Positions 10,827 through 19,801 of a stretch of 64,000 nt of DNA are shown one piece after another. Origin of the DNA: Labilithrix sp. GTDB taxonomy: Bacteria > Myxococcota_A > Polyangia > Polyangiales > Polyangiaceae. The stretch's first letter is position 1, and each line of letters starts with the position of its first letter. The stretch is taken from assembly GCA_019637195.1 (NCBI GenBank), contig JAHBWA010000018.1:1-64000 (forward strand), read 5' to 3'. The notes under the pieces were generated by a model that saw nothing but the letters and a program-made list of their open reading frames with translations, was not told where the DNA came from and ran no database searches. The position numbers and the translations under genes were made by a program.

Positions 10827-11339
10827 TCAGCGACGCCGCTCCCCCGGCGGCGTCGCGTCGGCGACCTCGCGTCGCGCGCCCTCGCCGTAGCGCGCGACCA
10901 TCGCGCCGAGCGCGGCGTGGACCGTGCGCATCGTCTCGGCGCCGAGCCCGTCGGCGAGCTCGACCTCGAGCTCCCGCAGCACCGCGAGGCCCTCGAAGAG
11001 CCCGGCGCGGCCCCTCTTGGTGAACCGCACGAGCTTCGCGCGGAGGTCGGCGGGATCGGCCACCCGCTCGAGCAGCCCCATCGCGACGAGCTCGTCGACC
11101 AGCTGACCGACGGCCTGCTTCGACACACCGAGCCGACGCGCGAGCTCGGTGAGGCGCGTGCCTTCGAGGTCGATGTGCGGCAAGAGGGTCGTGTGCGCCG
11201 CGCGAACCGGGAGCCTCGTCCGGCGGCGGAGGCGCTCGATGGCTCGCTCGTCGAGCAGGCGCGCGGCCTTGAAGAGGAGCTGCAGCGTCGAGCTCGCCTT
11301 CGCGCCTTCGAGCTCGGCCGCGAAGGAGTCGCGTTCCAT
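10827..11339 (-). CDS. MarR-family transcriptional regulator
   Basis: 170 residues with the MarR winged-helix layout: recognition helix RLTELARRLGVSKQAVGQLVDEL, wing LVERVADPADLRAKLVRFT-like segment (LLERVADPADLRAKLVRFT), and C-terminal dimerisation helices. MarR proteins are dimeric repressors released by small ligands or oxidation. The gene is divergent from the DUF4336 gene at 11443, and the gap between them holds two identical 16-base palindromes that are the obvious operators. Autorepression and control of the DUF4336 gene are the likely arrangement (inference). Confidence 0.9.
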   Translation of the reverse strand: MERDSFAAELEGAKASSTLQLLFKAARLLDERAIERLRRRTRLPVRAAHTTLLPHIDLEGTRLTELARRLGVSKQAVGQLVDELVAMGLLERVADPADLRAKLVRFTKRGRAGLFEGLAVLRELEVELADGLGAETMRTVHAALGAMVARYGEGARREVADATPPGERRR

Positions 11340-11369
11340 ACGCTCAGCTCAGCAGCCCAGGACAACATC

Positions 11370-11385
11370 GTCAAGCGTGCTTGAC
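11370..11385. promoter_or_regulatory. MarR operator candidate, copy 1
   Basis: Perfect palindrome GTCAAGC-GT-GCTTGAC in the divergent MarR/DUF4336 promoter region. Each half contains TTGAC reading outward, resembling a -35 core on each strand, so a bound dimer could block polymerase in both directions. Confidence 0.8.
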
Positions 11386-11391
11386 CATTTC

Positions 11392-11407
11392 GTCAAGCGT
11401 GCTTGAC
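11392..11407. promoter_or_regulatory. MarR operator candidate, copy 2
   Basis: Second exact copy of the 16-base palindrome, 22 bases centre to centre from copy 1 (about two helical turns), so two dimers would sit on the same DNA face. It is 35 bases before the DUF4336 ATG. Confidence 0.8.
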
Positions 11408-11442
11408 TAAACGCGCGCGACGACCGCGCCGAGGAGGAGTCG

Positions 11443-12168
11443 ATGCTGCAGCGAATCGCAGACGGGGTCTGGTCCCAGGAGAGCGTGGTGGCGATGGGCC
11501 CGGGCGGGGTGTTTCGCATGCCCTGCCGGGCGACCATCGTGCGCCTCGACGACGGCGGACTGGTCGTCCATTCGCCGATCGCGATGGACGATCGGGCCGC
11601 GAGCGAGCTCGACGCGCTCGGCGACGTCCGCGCCCTCGTCGCGCCGAACGCCATGCACTGGCTATTCCTGGCGGCGGCGAAGGCGCGCTACCCGAAGGCG
11701 CGCGTGCTCGCCGCGCCCCGCCTGTCGCAGAAGCTCGCGGGCTTCGCCTTCGAGCCGCTCCCCGCGCGCGGCGGCGTCGACGGCCTCGACGGCCTGCGCG
11801 TCGAGCGCGTCCACGGAGCGTCGGGCGTCGACGAGCACGTCTTCCTCCACGAGGCCTCACGCTCGCTCCTCGTCACCGAGCTCCTTTTCAACATCCACGC
11901 CTGCGAGAGCTTCTGGATGCGCGCGCTGCTCCGCGTCAGCGGGACGTGGCGGAAGACCGCGCAGAGCCGGGCGTGGCGGATGTTCGTCGACGACCGCGCC
12001 GCCGCGGCCCGCAGCGCGACGGCGATCCTGAGCCTGGACTTCGCGCGCGTCGTGCCCGCCCACGGCGAGCCGATCGAGGACGACGCGCGAGCGCGTACGC
12101 GCGAGGCGCTCCGCTGGATGACCGCCGGCGCACCGCCGCTGCTCGGCGAGGGCTCCCTGCCGGCGTGA
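11443..12168 (+). CDS. DUF4336 protein (metallo-beta-lactamase-fold-like)
   Basis: 241 residues with a strong Shine-Dalgarno (GAGGAGGAG at 11431-11439). The sequence follows the DUF4336 pattern: a beta-rich start (LQRIADGVWSQESVV), LVVHSPIAMDD, the VAPNAMHWLFLAAAKARYP region, LLVTELLFNIH, and a late VVPAHGEP. The family is distantly related to metallo-beta-lactamase hydrolases; its reaction is unknown, and the classical HxHxDH motif is not present. Regulation by the adjacent divergent MarR protein through the duplicated operator is likely. Confidence 0.75.
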   Translation: MLQRIADGVWSQESVVAMGPGGVFRMPCRATIVRLDDGGLVVHSPIAMDDRAASELDALGDVRALVAPNAMHWLFLAAAKARYPKARVLAAPRLSQKLAGFAFEPLPARGGVDGLDGLRVERVHGASGVDEHVFLHEASRSLLVTELLFNIHACESFWMRALLRVSGTWRKTAQSRAWRMFVDDRAAAARSATAILSLDFARVVPAHGEPIEDDARARTREALRWMTAGAPPLLGEGSLPA

Positions 12169-12171
12169 CAC

Positions 12172-12193
12172 GCGCGGGCGTCACCGCCCGCGC
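12172..12193. terminator. Hairpin between convergent genes
   Basis: Arms GCGCGGGCG and CGCCCGCGC (9 bases) with loop TCAC fill the 28-base gap between the DUF4336 stop and the stop of the convergent GT-C/acyltransferase gene. There is no T tract; a bidirectional stem-type terminator is plausible. Confidence 0.45.
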
Positions 12194-12196
12194 CGC

Positions 12197-15100
12197 TCAG
12201 TCGTGGAACTTGCCCTTCAACTTGAGGAACGGGCTCTCGAAGAACTTGAAGCTCAGCGACGCGAGCCCCCAGATCGACGCGAGGCCGAAGACGATGAACG
12301 CGCCGGAGATCCCCATCTGCGTGAGCGTCGACTGGCCCTCTTGCCACTTCATCAGGTACGGCACGCCGAGCACCACCAGCGGCCAGTGGAAGATGTACAT
12401 GCCGTAGCTCACCTTGCCGCACGACACGAGCGGGCCCCACGAGAGCAGGCGGCGCGAACGTTCGCTGATGGCGTGATCGGCGCACAGCGAGATGCCGCTC
12501 GCGAAGAAGAGCGCCAGCGTGACGTAGCCGATGCCGATGACGCGCCGGTCGTAGTCGTTCAGCCCCGTCGCCCAGACGTAGAGCCCGAAGAGCGCGACCG
12601 CGGTCCCGACGAAGATCGGCAGGCGGAGACGGCGCCATACCTGCGCGACCGGGTGCCGAACCTCGCGCTGCGTCACCGCGACGAAGGCCCCGAGCAGGAG
12701 GCCGTCGGCGCGCGTGAACGTCGTCCGGTAGACGAGCTTCGCGATCCCGTGCTCGAGCCCGCCCGGCTCGTCGGCGAACCAGCGCTGGAACAGCCCGATG
12801 TCCTGCCCCTTGAACGTGAGCCCCGCGCGGAGCGCCACGGTGCCGAACACCAGCACGAGGATGAGCGGGATGAGGCGGCGGCGCGGGACCATGAGCGCCA
12901 CGATCGGCCAGATGAAGTAGAACTGCTCCTCGATCGCCAGCGACCAGAAGTGCGCCGTCCAGCGCATCACCTCGTGGTCGAACGCGAGGGTGTAGTTCTG
13001 CATGTACAGCCAGTACGGCAGGCCCGGCACCCACTGCGCGCCGAACGCGAGCGTCACGATCGTGCCGACGACGATCACCGCGTAGTAGAGCGGGAAGATG
13101 CGGAGGACGCGGCGCATCCAGAACATCTTCATGCGCGTGCCGAGCGCCTTCTTCGAGTCCGTCACGAGGCCGCGGGTGATCAGGTAGCCGGAGAGGACGA
13201 AGAAGAGATCGACGCCCGACCAGCCCGACCACATGAACGCGTGCAGGTGGACGGCGACCTTGTCGGCGAAGCTGGTGGCCGCCGAGGGATCGTCGCCGGG
13301 GAAGGTCCAGGCGAAGTGGAAGACGAGGACCAGGATGACCGCGATGCCACGCATGCCGTCGAGCGTCGGGATCGCGCGGGCGTCGGCCCCGGCCAGCGCC
13401 GCCCTCTGCGCGTCGTCGAGCTCGACCGGCTCGGCCGGAGGCGAAGGCGACAGCTCGGCGTAGGACTCGCCGTCCCTGGCGATCTTGCGGGTCGCGCCGG
13501 CGATGACCAGCCCGAACGCGAGGAGCACGACGAAGTCCATCACCCCCACGGCGGTGGGCAGCGTCTTGCCGAGCGCGCCGAGCGCCGCGGCGAGCGAGTC
13601 GCCGTCTTCCATCTCCTGGCCGATGAGGTCACGCCGCGCGACCTTCGCGCCCTCGCGCAGGCGCATCCCGTTCGCGAGCTCCTCGAAGCCGAGGCGCTTC
13701 ATGTACTGCTCGTCGGCGTCGTTGACGTCGACCGCCTCGACGACCAGCTGCGCCTCCCGCTGCCCGAGGCTGTAGCCGTAGTCCCACTTGTCGTGCCCCG
13801 GGGAGAAGACGCCGCGCGGCGCGAGCTTGGCGACGTGGCGATCGTTCTTCCCGAGCAAGTCCTCCGTCGGACGCTGCGCGAAGTACGGCGTCGCGCCCGC
13901 CGCGGCGACCGCGATCCGGAAGTCGGGCGCCGTGCTCGCCTGGATGAGCAGCCCGAGCCGCGTGTAGCGCGCCTCGTCGGCGTACTGCGCGGCGTTCTGC
14001 GCTGCCCAGCGACCGAGCGGCAAGAGGTGCGACGGGAGCCACACCAGCGCCGCGACGATCAGCGCCGCGCGCGCCGCCGTCCGCTGGCTCTCGAGCCGCC
14101 GGCGGAGCGCGCCCAGCGCCTCGACGAGGCCTCGCCGGGCGTCCTTCATCCGGAGCAGGAGGCCGCCGAGCACCATCGCGCCGCCGGCCGCGAACGGCGT
14201 CTTGCTGAAGACGATCGTGGCGGCGATGCCCTCCTCCGGGAACTTCCGCGCGAGGAGGTTCAGCGCGACGAGGAGGAGCCCCGACGCCGCGAGGCCGTAG
14301 GCGAAGCGCCTCGCGAAGATCGCCGGCTCGTCCTCCTCGGTCGAGGCGCCGCCGGGCGCGATCGCCGGAGCGGGCGCGCGATCGCTCGACGCGATCGCCC
14401 GCTGCATCAGCACCCCGACCAGGAGGATGAGCGCCGGCATGCCGACGCACATGTATCGGTTCGCGTAGAGCATCCACTCCCACGCGTCGCCGCCGACGTA
14501 GGTCGCGTAGGCGACCTGCGCGGAGAAGATCGCGCCGAGGAGCACGAGGCGGCGGGCGGAGCGGTCACGACAGACCTCCTTGACCCACGCCACCGACGGC
14601 CTCACCCCGGGGAGGCTCGCGAGCACGATCGAGATCGGCACCGCGAGGTGCAGCGCGAGGACCTCGAGCGCCACGAACGCGCCGCGCTTGACGCGCGCGA
14701 GCGTCGAGATCTTGTAGAGCTTGAGGAAGTAGGTGTTCGGCAGCGACTCGTGGAAGTACGCCTTGCGGAACAGCGTCTGACCGCCGACGGCGCCGCCGGC
14801 GAAGGCGCCGATCACCGCGGCGAAGAGCCAGCGTCGCGAGCACGTGAGGAAGCCGTACAGCGAGATCAGGCCCACCGGGACGACCGAGTCGCTCCGGATG
14901 AGCAGCGCCATGCTGGTCAGCGCGCCCATCGCGAGCGTGCGCGGGAGCGAGAACCGCTCTTCGTTCTCGAGGGCGAGCCAGAGCAGCGTGTAGACCGCGA
15001 GGGTGAGCGCGCCGACCTCCATCCCGCGCAGCGTCCAGAAGACGAGCGGGTAGTCGAAGAGCGTCGCCGCGAGGACGCAGACGGGCACCCAGGGCGCGGT

Positions 15101-15571
15101 GGTGAGCTTGCGCGCGATCTTCGACGTGACGAGCCCGGTCGCCAGGAGGATCGCGACGCCGGACAGCATGATGAAGAGCGAGATCTTCGACTCGGCCAGG
15201 CCGAGCTTGTGGGCGACGCTCATCCACAAGACCCAGAGCAGGTTCGTGAAGCCCTCGATCGGCGCCTCGCCGATGTTCCACACGAGGCCGTGCCCGTCCG
15301 CGAGGTGACGCGCGTAGCGCATCGAGATCATCGCGTCCTCGAAGAGGACGAAGTAGCGCGTCCCGCCGACGGTGAAGCTCGTCCGGAAGACGAAGAGCCC
15401 GTAGAACGCCAGGGCGGCGAGCGCGATCCACGTCCGAGCGCGGTGGCTCGTCGCATCGCTCCACTTGCTCGGGCGATCCCCGCGGTAGGGCGAGGCGCCC
15501 CCCGAACCTGGCGAGGCGCTCTCGTTCGTCGGCTCGGCCTCGCGCATCGAGCTCATCCCGTCGGCGCTCAT
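12197..15571 (-). CDS. GT-C-like membrane glycosyltransferase fused to an acyltransferase-3 (OafA) domain
   Basis: 1124 residues. After a ~45-residue hydrophilic start come many helices. The loop FEDAMISMRYARHLADGHGL with IGEAPIEGFTNLLW is the first extracytoplasmic loop of GT-C polyprenyl-phosphate-dependent sugar transferases (AftB/ArnT-like; the DxM/E pair is catalytic in such enzymes). From about residue 733 the protein becomes an acyltransferase-3 domain: PTLDGMRGIAVILVLVFHF, SGVDLFFVLSGYLITR, RRVLRIFPLYY, and HFWSLAIEEQFYFIWP. AT3 proteins acylate sugars across the membrane, so one polypeptide may both glycosylate and acylate a surface polymer. Starts 3 bases after the kinase stop, implying translational coupling; ATGs at 15556 and 15547 are alternative starts. 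Confidence 0.85.
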   Translation of the reverse strand: MSADGMSSMREAEPTNESASPGSGGASPYRGDRPSKWSDATSHRARTWIALAALAFYGLFVFRTSFTVGGTRYFVLFEDAMISMRYARHLADGHGLVWNIGEAPIEGFTNLLWVLWMSVAHKLGLAESKISLFIMLSGVAILLATGLVTSKIARKLTTAPWVPVCVLAATLFDYPLVFWTLRGMEVGALTLAVYTLLWLALENEERFSLPRTLAMGALTSMALLIRSDSVVPVGLISLYGFLTCSRRWLFAAVIGAFAGGAVGGQTLFRKAYFHESLPNTYFLKLYKISTLARVKRGAFVALEVLALHLAVPISIVLASLPGVRPSVAWVKEVCRDRSARRLVLLGAIFSAQVAYATYVGGDAWEWMLYANRYMCVGMPALILLVGVLMQRAIASSDRAPAPAIAPGGASTEEDEPAIFARRFAYGLAASGLLLVALNLLARKFPEEGIAATIVFSKTPFAAGGAMVLGGLLLRMKDARRGLVEALGALRRRLESQRTAARAALIVAALVWLPSHLLPLGRWAAQNAAQYADEARYTRLGLLIQASTAPDFRIAVAAAGATPYFAQRPTEDLLGKNDRHVAKLAPRGVFSPGHDKWDYGYSLGQREAQLVVEAVDVNDADEQYMKRLGFEELANGMRLREGAKVARRDLIGQEMEDGDSLAAALGALGKTLPTAVGVMDFVVLLAFGLVIAGATRKIARDGESYAELSPSPPAEPVELDDAQRAALAGADARAIPTLDGMRGIAVILVLVFHFAWTFPGDDPSAATSFADKVAVHLHAFMWSGWSGVDLFFVLSGYLITRGLVTDSKKALGTRMKMFWMRRVLRIFPLYYAVIVVGTIVTLAFGAQWVPGLPYWLYMQNYTLAFDHEVMRWTAHFWSLAIEEQFYFIWPIVALMVPRRRLIPLILVLVFGTVALRAGLTFKGQDIGLFQRWFADEPGGLEHGIAKLVYRTTFTRADGLLLGAFVAVTQREVRHPVAQVWRRLRLPIFVGTAVALFGLYVWATGLNDYDRRVIGIGYVTLALFFASGISLCADHAISERSRRLLSWGPLVSCGKVSYGMYIFHWPLVVLGVPYLMKWQEGQSTLTQMGISGAFIVFGLASIWGLASLSFKFFESPFLKLKGKFHD

Positions 15572-15574
15572 CGG

Positions 15575-16450
15575 CTAGCTCGCCTCCGAGGCGAGCTTCG
15601 TGAGGTCGTCGAACATCTCCTCTGCCTTCGCGTAGCGCTCGGCCGGCCGCCGCCGCAGCGCCCGGGTGACGACGCGCTCGAAGCCCTTGGCCATCGGGTC
15701 CGCGCGGCCGGTCACGAGCGGGCGTGCCTCCTGCTGGAGCTTCTCGCGGAGGCTCTCCCGGGTGTCGAAGGGGAGCGCCCCGGAGACGGCGCGATAGAGG
15801 ATCGCCCCGACCGAGTAGACGTCGGAGGCCTCGGTCACGCGCCGCGCGTCGAGCAGCTGCTCGGGCGCCATGTACGGCACGGTGCCGATCGCCGCGTGCA
15901 TCGAGGTCAGGCTGCTCGCCTTGCCCTTCGCGTCCTTCACGCGCGAGAGGTTGAAGTCGAAGATGACCGCGTGCCAGCCGCTGTCGTTCGGCCGGAGGAT
16001 CACGTTCTCCGGCTTGATGTCACGGTGAATGATGCCCATCGATTGCATTTCCGCCACGCCGGCCAAGATGCCGATTCCGAGGCCCATCGCGTCTTCGACC
16101 GAGAATTGCGCCCGCTTGAAGACATCCGAGAGAAGCTCCCCCTCGATGTATTCCATGACCAGTGCCATCTCGACGGGAGGGCCGGTCAACAGCTCGTGCA
16201 TCCGGGCGATGTGTGGGCTGGTGAGACGCGAGAGCGCCCACGCCTCCCGCCGAAAGCGCTCGACGCTCTCCCGCGAGACTGCGGCTTCGGGGTGAAGGAT
16301 CTTGATCGCGACCCGCTCGCCGGTATCCGTCCGGTGTGCGAGCCAGACGACCCCGAAAGCTCCCGACCCCAGTAGCGACTCGAGTACGTAGACCCCGATC
16401 TGAAAACCGGGCGCAAGCTGCACGGGGAGCATCGTACGCAACCTTGCCAC
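15575..16450 (-). CDS. Hanks-type Ser/Thr protein kinase, cytoplasmic, with DFN in place of DFG
   Basis: 291 residues, essentially only a kinase domain and no membrane helix. P-loop GSGAFGVV, VAIK lysine, HRDIKPEN catalytic loop, GTVPYMAPEQ activation segment and DVYSVG are intact. The Mg-binding motif reads IFDFNLSRV, so the usual Gly of DFG is Asn; the essential Asp is kept and activity remains possible. The start at 16450 is the first ATG; an ATG at 16432 (MLPVQLAPGF) is an alternative. Its stop lies 3 bases before the GT-C/acyltransferase fusion, so the two are probably one operon and the kinase may regulate surface-polymer synthesis (inference). Confidence 0.9.
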   Translation of the reverse strand: MARLRTMLPVQLAPGFQIGVYVLESLLGSGAFGVVWLAHRTDTGERVAIKILHPEAAVSRESVERFRREAWALSRLTSPHIARMHELLTGPPVEMALVMEYIEGELLSDVFKRAQFSVEDAMGLGIGILAGVAEMQSMGIIHRDIKPENVILRPNDSGWHAVIFDFNLSRVKDAKGKASSLTSMHAAIGTVPYMAPEQLLDARRVTEASDVYSVGAILYRAVSGALPFDTRESLREKLQQEARPLVTGRADPMAKGFERVVTRALRRRPAERYAKAEEMFDDLTKLASEAS

Positions 16451-16642
16451 CTCGAGCGACCCATTAAAGGATCGGCGGCGCGTCCGCGCGTTCGTTTGGG
16501 TCGCACGGCACCTGCGTGACGCCCGCGCGACGCTCGCGCTGAGCTCGAGCTGCGTCCGCCTCTACGCGGCCGCCGACCGCCGCGCAGGACCGCGAAGCCT
16601 CCTCCCGTCGCGCGCCGTGGTCCGCTAGCTTAGGGGCCCACC

Positions 16643-18232
16643 ATGTCGAAGGACTCACCCGCGGTGCGCGAGCCGGGATCCGGCGCGGACGCCGCGCCGC
16701 CGCAGGACGAGGCGCCGCCGCGGTCGGACGCTCACGCCACGACGGCGGCCCCGCACGAGTCTTCGAGCGAGGGCGCGACCGCGCTCCGGAACGGCCTCCG
16801 GCTCGGCGTCTCGCTGCTCCTGACGTGGGGCGTCGCCCTCGTCATCACGTTCAAGCTCCCGAAGTACCTCGGGCCGCTCTTCTGGGGCTACTACAAGTAC
16901 GGCTTCGAGTACGCCGCGACGCTGGCGGTGTTCGTCGGCTTCGGCGTCGACACGTACATCTCGCGCGAGGTCGCCGTGCGCCCGAAGCACGCGAGCGACT
17001 TCTTCGGCGGGGTCGTCGCCGTCCGGACGCTCGCCCTGCTGCCGCTGTTCGCCTACGGCTGGTACCACCTCGGGCACAAGCTCCACGAAGAGCGCCTCGC
17101 CGCCGCGATGTTCGGCGTCACGCAGGTGTTCATCGTGATGAACCAGACGTTCCAGCAGACGCTGCAGGCGGCGTCGCGGGTGGGCGGCCTGGCGATCGCG
17201 AACGTCGTCGCCAAGGTGCTCTGGGGCGGCGGGACCCTCGCGGCCGTCACGCTGGGCGCGCCGTTCTGGTTCTTGCCGCTCCCGATGCTCGCGTCCGAGG
17301 CGCTGAAGGCGGCGTTCCTCTACTGGGCGACGCGCGAGGCCGTCGGCCTCCGGATCGTGCTCGACCTCGCGGCGACGAAGACCGTGCTCCGCGTCGCGTT
17401 CCCGTTCTTCATCGCCAACGCGGCGGTCACGCTCGGCTCGACGATCGACGTCGTGGTCCTCCGCGAGCTCGTGCCCGCGGGCTCGGAGGAGGTGGGGTGG
17501 TACAGCGCCGCGCGCGAGATCGCCCGCCTCTCGGCGCTGATGTCGCCCGTGCTCTCCGGCGTGCTCGTCCCCATGATGAGCCGCGCCAAGCACCGGAGCG
17601 AGGACGACTTCTTCCGGATCCTCCGGCGCGGCATCGAGGGCGTGGGCGTCGTGTCGATCCCGCTCACGCTGATGCTCGCGCTCGGCGCCGAGCTCGTGAT
17701 CGGCGTGGCGCTCAAGGAGAAGTTCCTCCCGGCCGCCGCGAGCTTGCAGTGGCTCGCCCCGACGTTCGTCCTCGCCTACTTCAACGTGCTGCTCTGGATC
17801 GCGCTGATGATCCTCGATCGCTCGTGGACCATCACCGTCATCTCGTTCGTCGGGCTCGCGCTCCTCCCGGCCTTCATCCTCGGCATCGTCCCGCTGACGC
17901 GCGCGCTCGGGCCCGGCTCCACGGGGATGGGGGTGGCGATGGCGCTGTCGGCGCGCGAGCTCGTCATCGCGCTCGTGTTCTTCACGTTCCTCGGCAAGCG
18001 CGCGATCGATCGGCGGAACGCGCTCGCGATCGTGAAGTCGTTCGGGATCTGCGGCGCGGTGGTCGCCGTCCACGTCGCGCTCGCCGGCATCGGACACGCG
18101 CGCCTCCTCGTCGACATGGCGGTCTACGGCGCGCTGGTCCTCGGCCTCGGCGTGGTCCGCCCGCGCGACATCAAGGACGTCCTCCGGATGATCAAGGACA
18201 GGAAGAAGATCCAGGCGGAGGCCGCGGGCTGA
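16643..18232 (+). CDS. Wzx-like polysaccharide flippase (MOP/MATE superfamily)
   Basis: 529 residues. A ~50-residue hydrophilic start precedes about 12-14 predicted helices with the MOP flippase look (LLTWGVALVITFKLPKYLGP, the FGVDTYISREVA loop, VPMMSRAKHRSEDDFFRILR). Wzx-type proteins flip undecaprenyl-linked repeat units to the periplasmic face for Wzy polymerisation. Divergent from the kinase gene across a 192-base gap. The partner co-polymerase is at 20486-22015 and a polymerase/ligase candidate at 24154-25884, supporting a Wzx/Wzy-type EPS pathway. Confidence 0.85.
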   Translation: MSKDSPAVREPGSGADAAPPQDEAPPRSDAHATTAAPHESSSEGATALRNGLRLGVSLLLTWGVALVITFKLPKYLGPLFWGYYKYGFEYAATLAVFVGFGVDTYISREVAVRPKHASDFFGGVVAVRTLALLPLFAYGWYHLGHKLHEERLAAAMFGVTQVFIVMNQTFQQTLQAASRVGGLAIANVVAKVLWGGGTLAAVTLGAPFWFLPLPMLASEALKAAFLYWATREAVGLRIVLDLAATKTVLRVAFPFFIANAAVTLGSTIDVVVLRELVPAGSEEVGWYSAAREIARLSALMSPVLSGVLVPMMSRAKHRSEDDFFRILRRGIEGVGVVSIPLTLMLALGAELVIGVALKEKFLPAAASLQWLAPTFVLAYFNVLLWIALMILDRSWTITVISFVGLALLPAFILGIVPLTRALGPGSTGMGVAMALSARELVIALVFFTFLGKRAIDRRNALAIVKSFGICGAVVAVHVALAGIGHARLLVDMAVYGALVLGLGVVRPRDIKDVLRMIKDRKKIQAEAAG

Positions 18233-18268
18233 GCGGTCGCGGCCCGCGGGAGAGGCGCGGCGCGGTCC

Positions 18269-19555
18269 TCAGAAGCGCGCCGGCAGCGGCACCCACGAGA
18301 GGCCACCGTAGACGGTGAGCTGCGTGAGCTCGCTGAACCGCACGGCGTTGTTGAAGTCCTGATAGCCCGCGCGCAGCCCGAAGTCGGCGGAGAACGTCGG
18401 CGTGATCCGATACTGCACGCTCGCGTCACCGAGGACGATCTTGTACTCGGCGACGGAGCGGGGCGTGGCGAAGACGCGCGCGTGGCCGAGCGCGCCACGG
18501 AACGTCACGCGGTCGATCGAGTAGTTCGCGGCGAGCGACAACACGGCGCGCTGCTCGAGGTCGCCGGAGAACAGATCGATCCACGGCTGGACCTTCGCGA
18601 CCGCGCCGAGCTGGAGACGATGGCCCCGGCCTCCGAAGACGGCGTACGGCGCCGCCCCGGGCGGGATCCGGGCCTGACCCCACGAGTCCCACAGGAGCGC
18701 GGCGTGGCCGAGCGTGAACATCGTGAAACCGTTGATCTGATCGCCGCCGATCGCGGCGCCGCCCATGAGCTCGCTCGCGAGGTTGTTGCTGTAGTAGTGG
18801 CGCCACACCTGCGTCGCCTCGGTGCGGACGATGACGACACCCTCGCGATCGTCCTGGAACGTCGTCGAGACGCGGCCCGCGCCGACCGTCGTGATGAATC
18901 GATCGCTCCGCGTCGCCGCATGATCGAGCGAGAGGCTCGCGCCGGGGCCCTGCGTGAGCGCGATGACGCCGCGCGAGCTGCGATCCGCGCCGCCGAAGGC
19001 GTTGTACGTCACGCCCGGGATCAGCGCCGTGCGCTCGTTCAGCTTGATCGGGACGAAGGCCTGCGTCTGCACGAACAGCAGGCGGAAGCGCGCGCCGATG
19101 ATCGCCGGGATGATCGGGTTCGGATCGGGCGGCAGGGCCGTGCCGTTCCAGGGAGCCTGCACGAGGAGCGCGGTCGTGGAGATCGGGCCGTAGGCGAGGA
19201 ACTGGTAGAGCGACAGGCGCCAGCGCGGACGGACGACCTCGTACCCCAGACCACCGTTGTGGAGCGCCGACAGCGGCGTCGCGTTCGGGTCGGCGAGGTT
19301 CAGCGTCTCCGGGTTGATCAGGTTCGGATCCGGCAGCGTCCGGTCCCAGGACGTCGTGTGGATGAACCGCGGGTTGTAGATGGCGACGAAATGGTTCTGC
19401 CCGCCGCGCCAGATGAGGTCGTAGCGGAGGAGCGGGTTCAGCTCGGTCTCGGCGGCATTGATGTCGCTGCCGATCCTCACGCGCTCTTCGGCGCGCGCCT
19501 GGACGTACCCCTGCTGCGCCACGTCCATCGGCATGACAGCAGTGAACGGGAGCAT
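18269..19555 (-). CDS. Outer-membrane beta-barrel-like protein near EPS genes
   Basis: 428 residues from ATG 19555. Alternating hydrophobic/polar strands, many aromatic residues and a final Phe (WVPLPARF) fit an outer-membrane barrel. No homologue is named with confidence. Similar proteins accompany short OPX export lipoproteins in myxobacterial EPS loci and may supply the missing outer-membrane channel (inference). Odd: the chosen start gives MLPFTAVMPMDVAQQGYVQ, which is not a normal signal peptide. The frame stays open upstream, but that sequence is polar and not protein-like, so either the start is wrong or the signal has been lost. Confidence 0.6.
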   Translation of the reverse strand: MLPFTAVMPMDVAQQGYVQARAEERVRIGSDINAAETELNPLLRYDLIWRGGQNHFVAIYNPRFIHTTSWDRTLPDPNLINPETLNLADPNATPLSALHNGGLGYEVVRPRWRLSLYQFLAYGPISTTALLVQAPWNGTALPPDPNPIIPAIIGARFRLLFVQTQAFVPIKLNERTALIPGVTYNAFGGADRSSRGVIALTQGPGASLSLDHAATRSDRFITTVGAGRVSTTFQDDREGVVIVRTEATQVWRHYYSNNLASELMGGAAIGGDQINGFTMFTLGHAALLWDSWGQARIPPGAAPYAVFGGRGHRLQLGAVAKVQPWIDLFSGDLEQRAVLSLAANYSIDRVTFRGALGHARVFATPRSVAEYKIVLGDASVQYRITPTFSADFGLRAGYQDFNNAVRFSELTQLTVYGGLSWVPLPARF

Positions 19556-19801
19556 CGGCGCGGTTTCGGTCCTTCGGTCCGTCGCGGAGCCCGGCTCGGG
19601 CCTCGCTCGGCGCTCGTCTTCGAACGAGAAGAGCGTCCTACGTATATCGGCTCCAGGCCCACGCGAACAAGACCGTCTCGTGACAACGTGCCCGCCGGAA
19701 GGTGCGCGGCACACCGCTTGCGAACGGCGCTCGCACCCGACCTCGTCGGGGATCCTGGGAGGCGGCCGAGAACATCCGGCGCCTCGACAAGGAGAAGAGC
19801 C

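Noticed and set aside
12203..16375. A 1390-codon plus-strand open frame antisense to the GT-C/AT3 and kinase genes
   Set aside because: Composition is Arg/Glu/Asp/Ala-rich with no recognisable domain; it mirrors the third-position bias of the real genes on the other strand.
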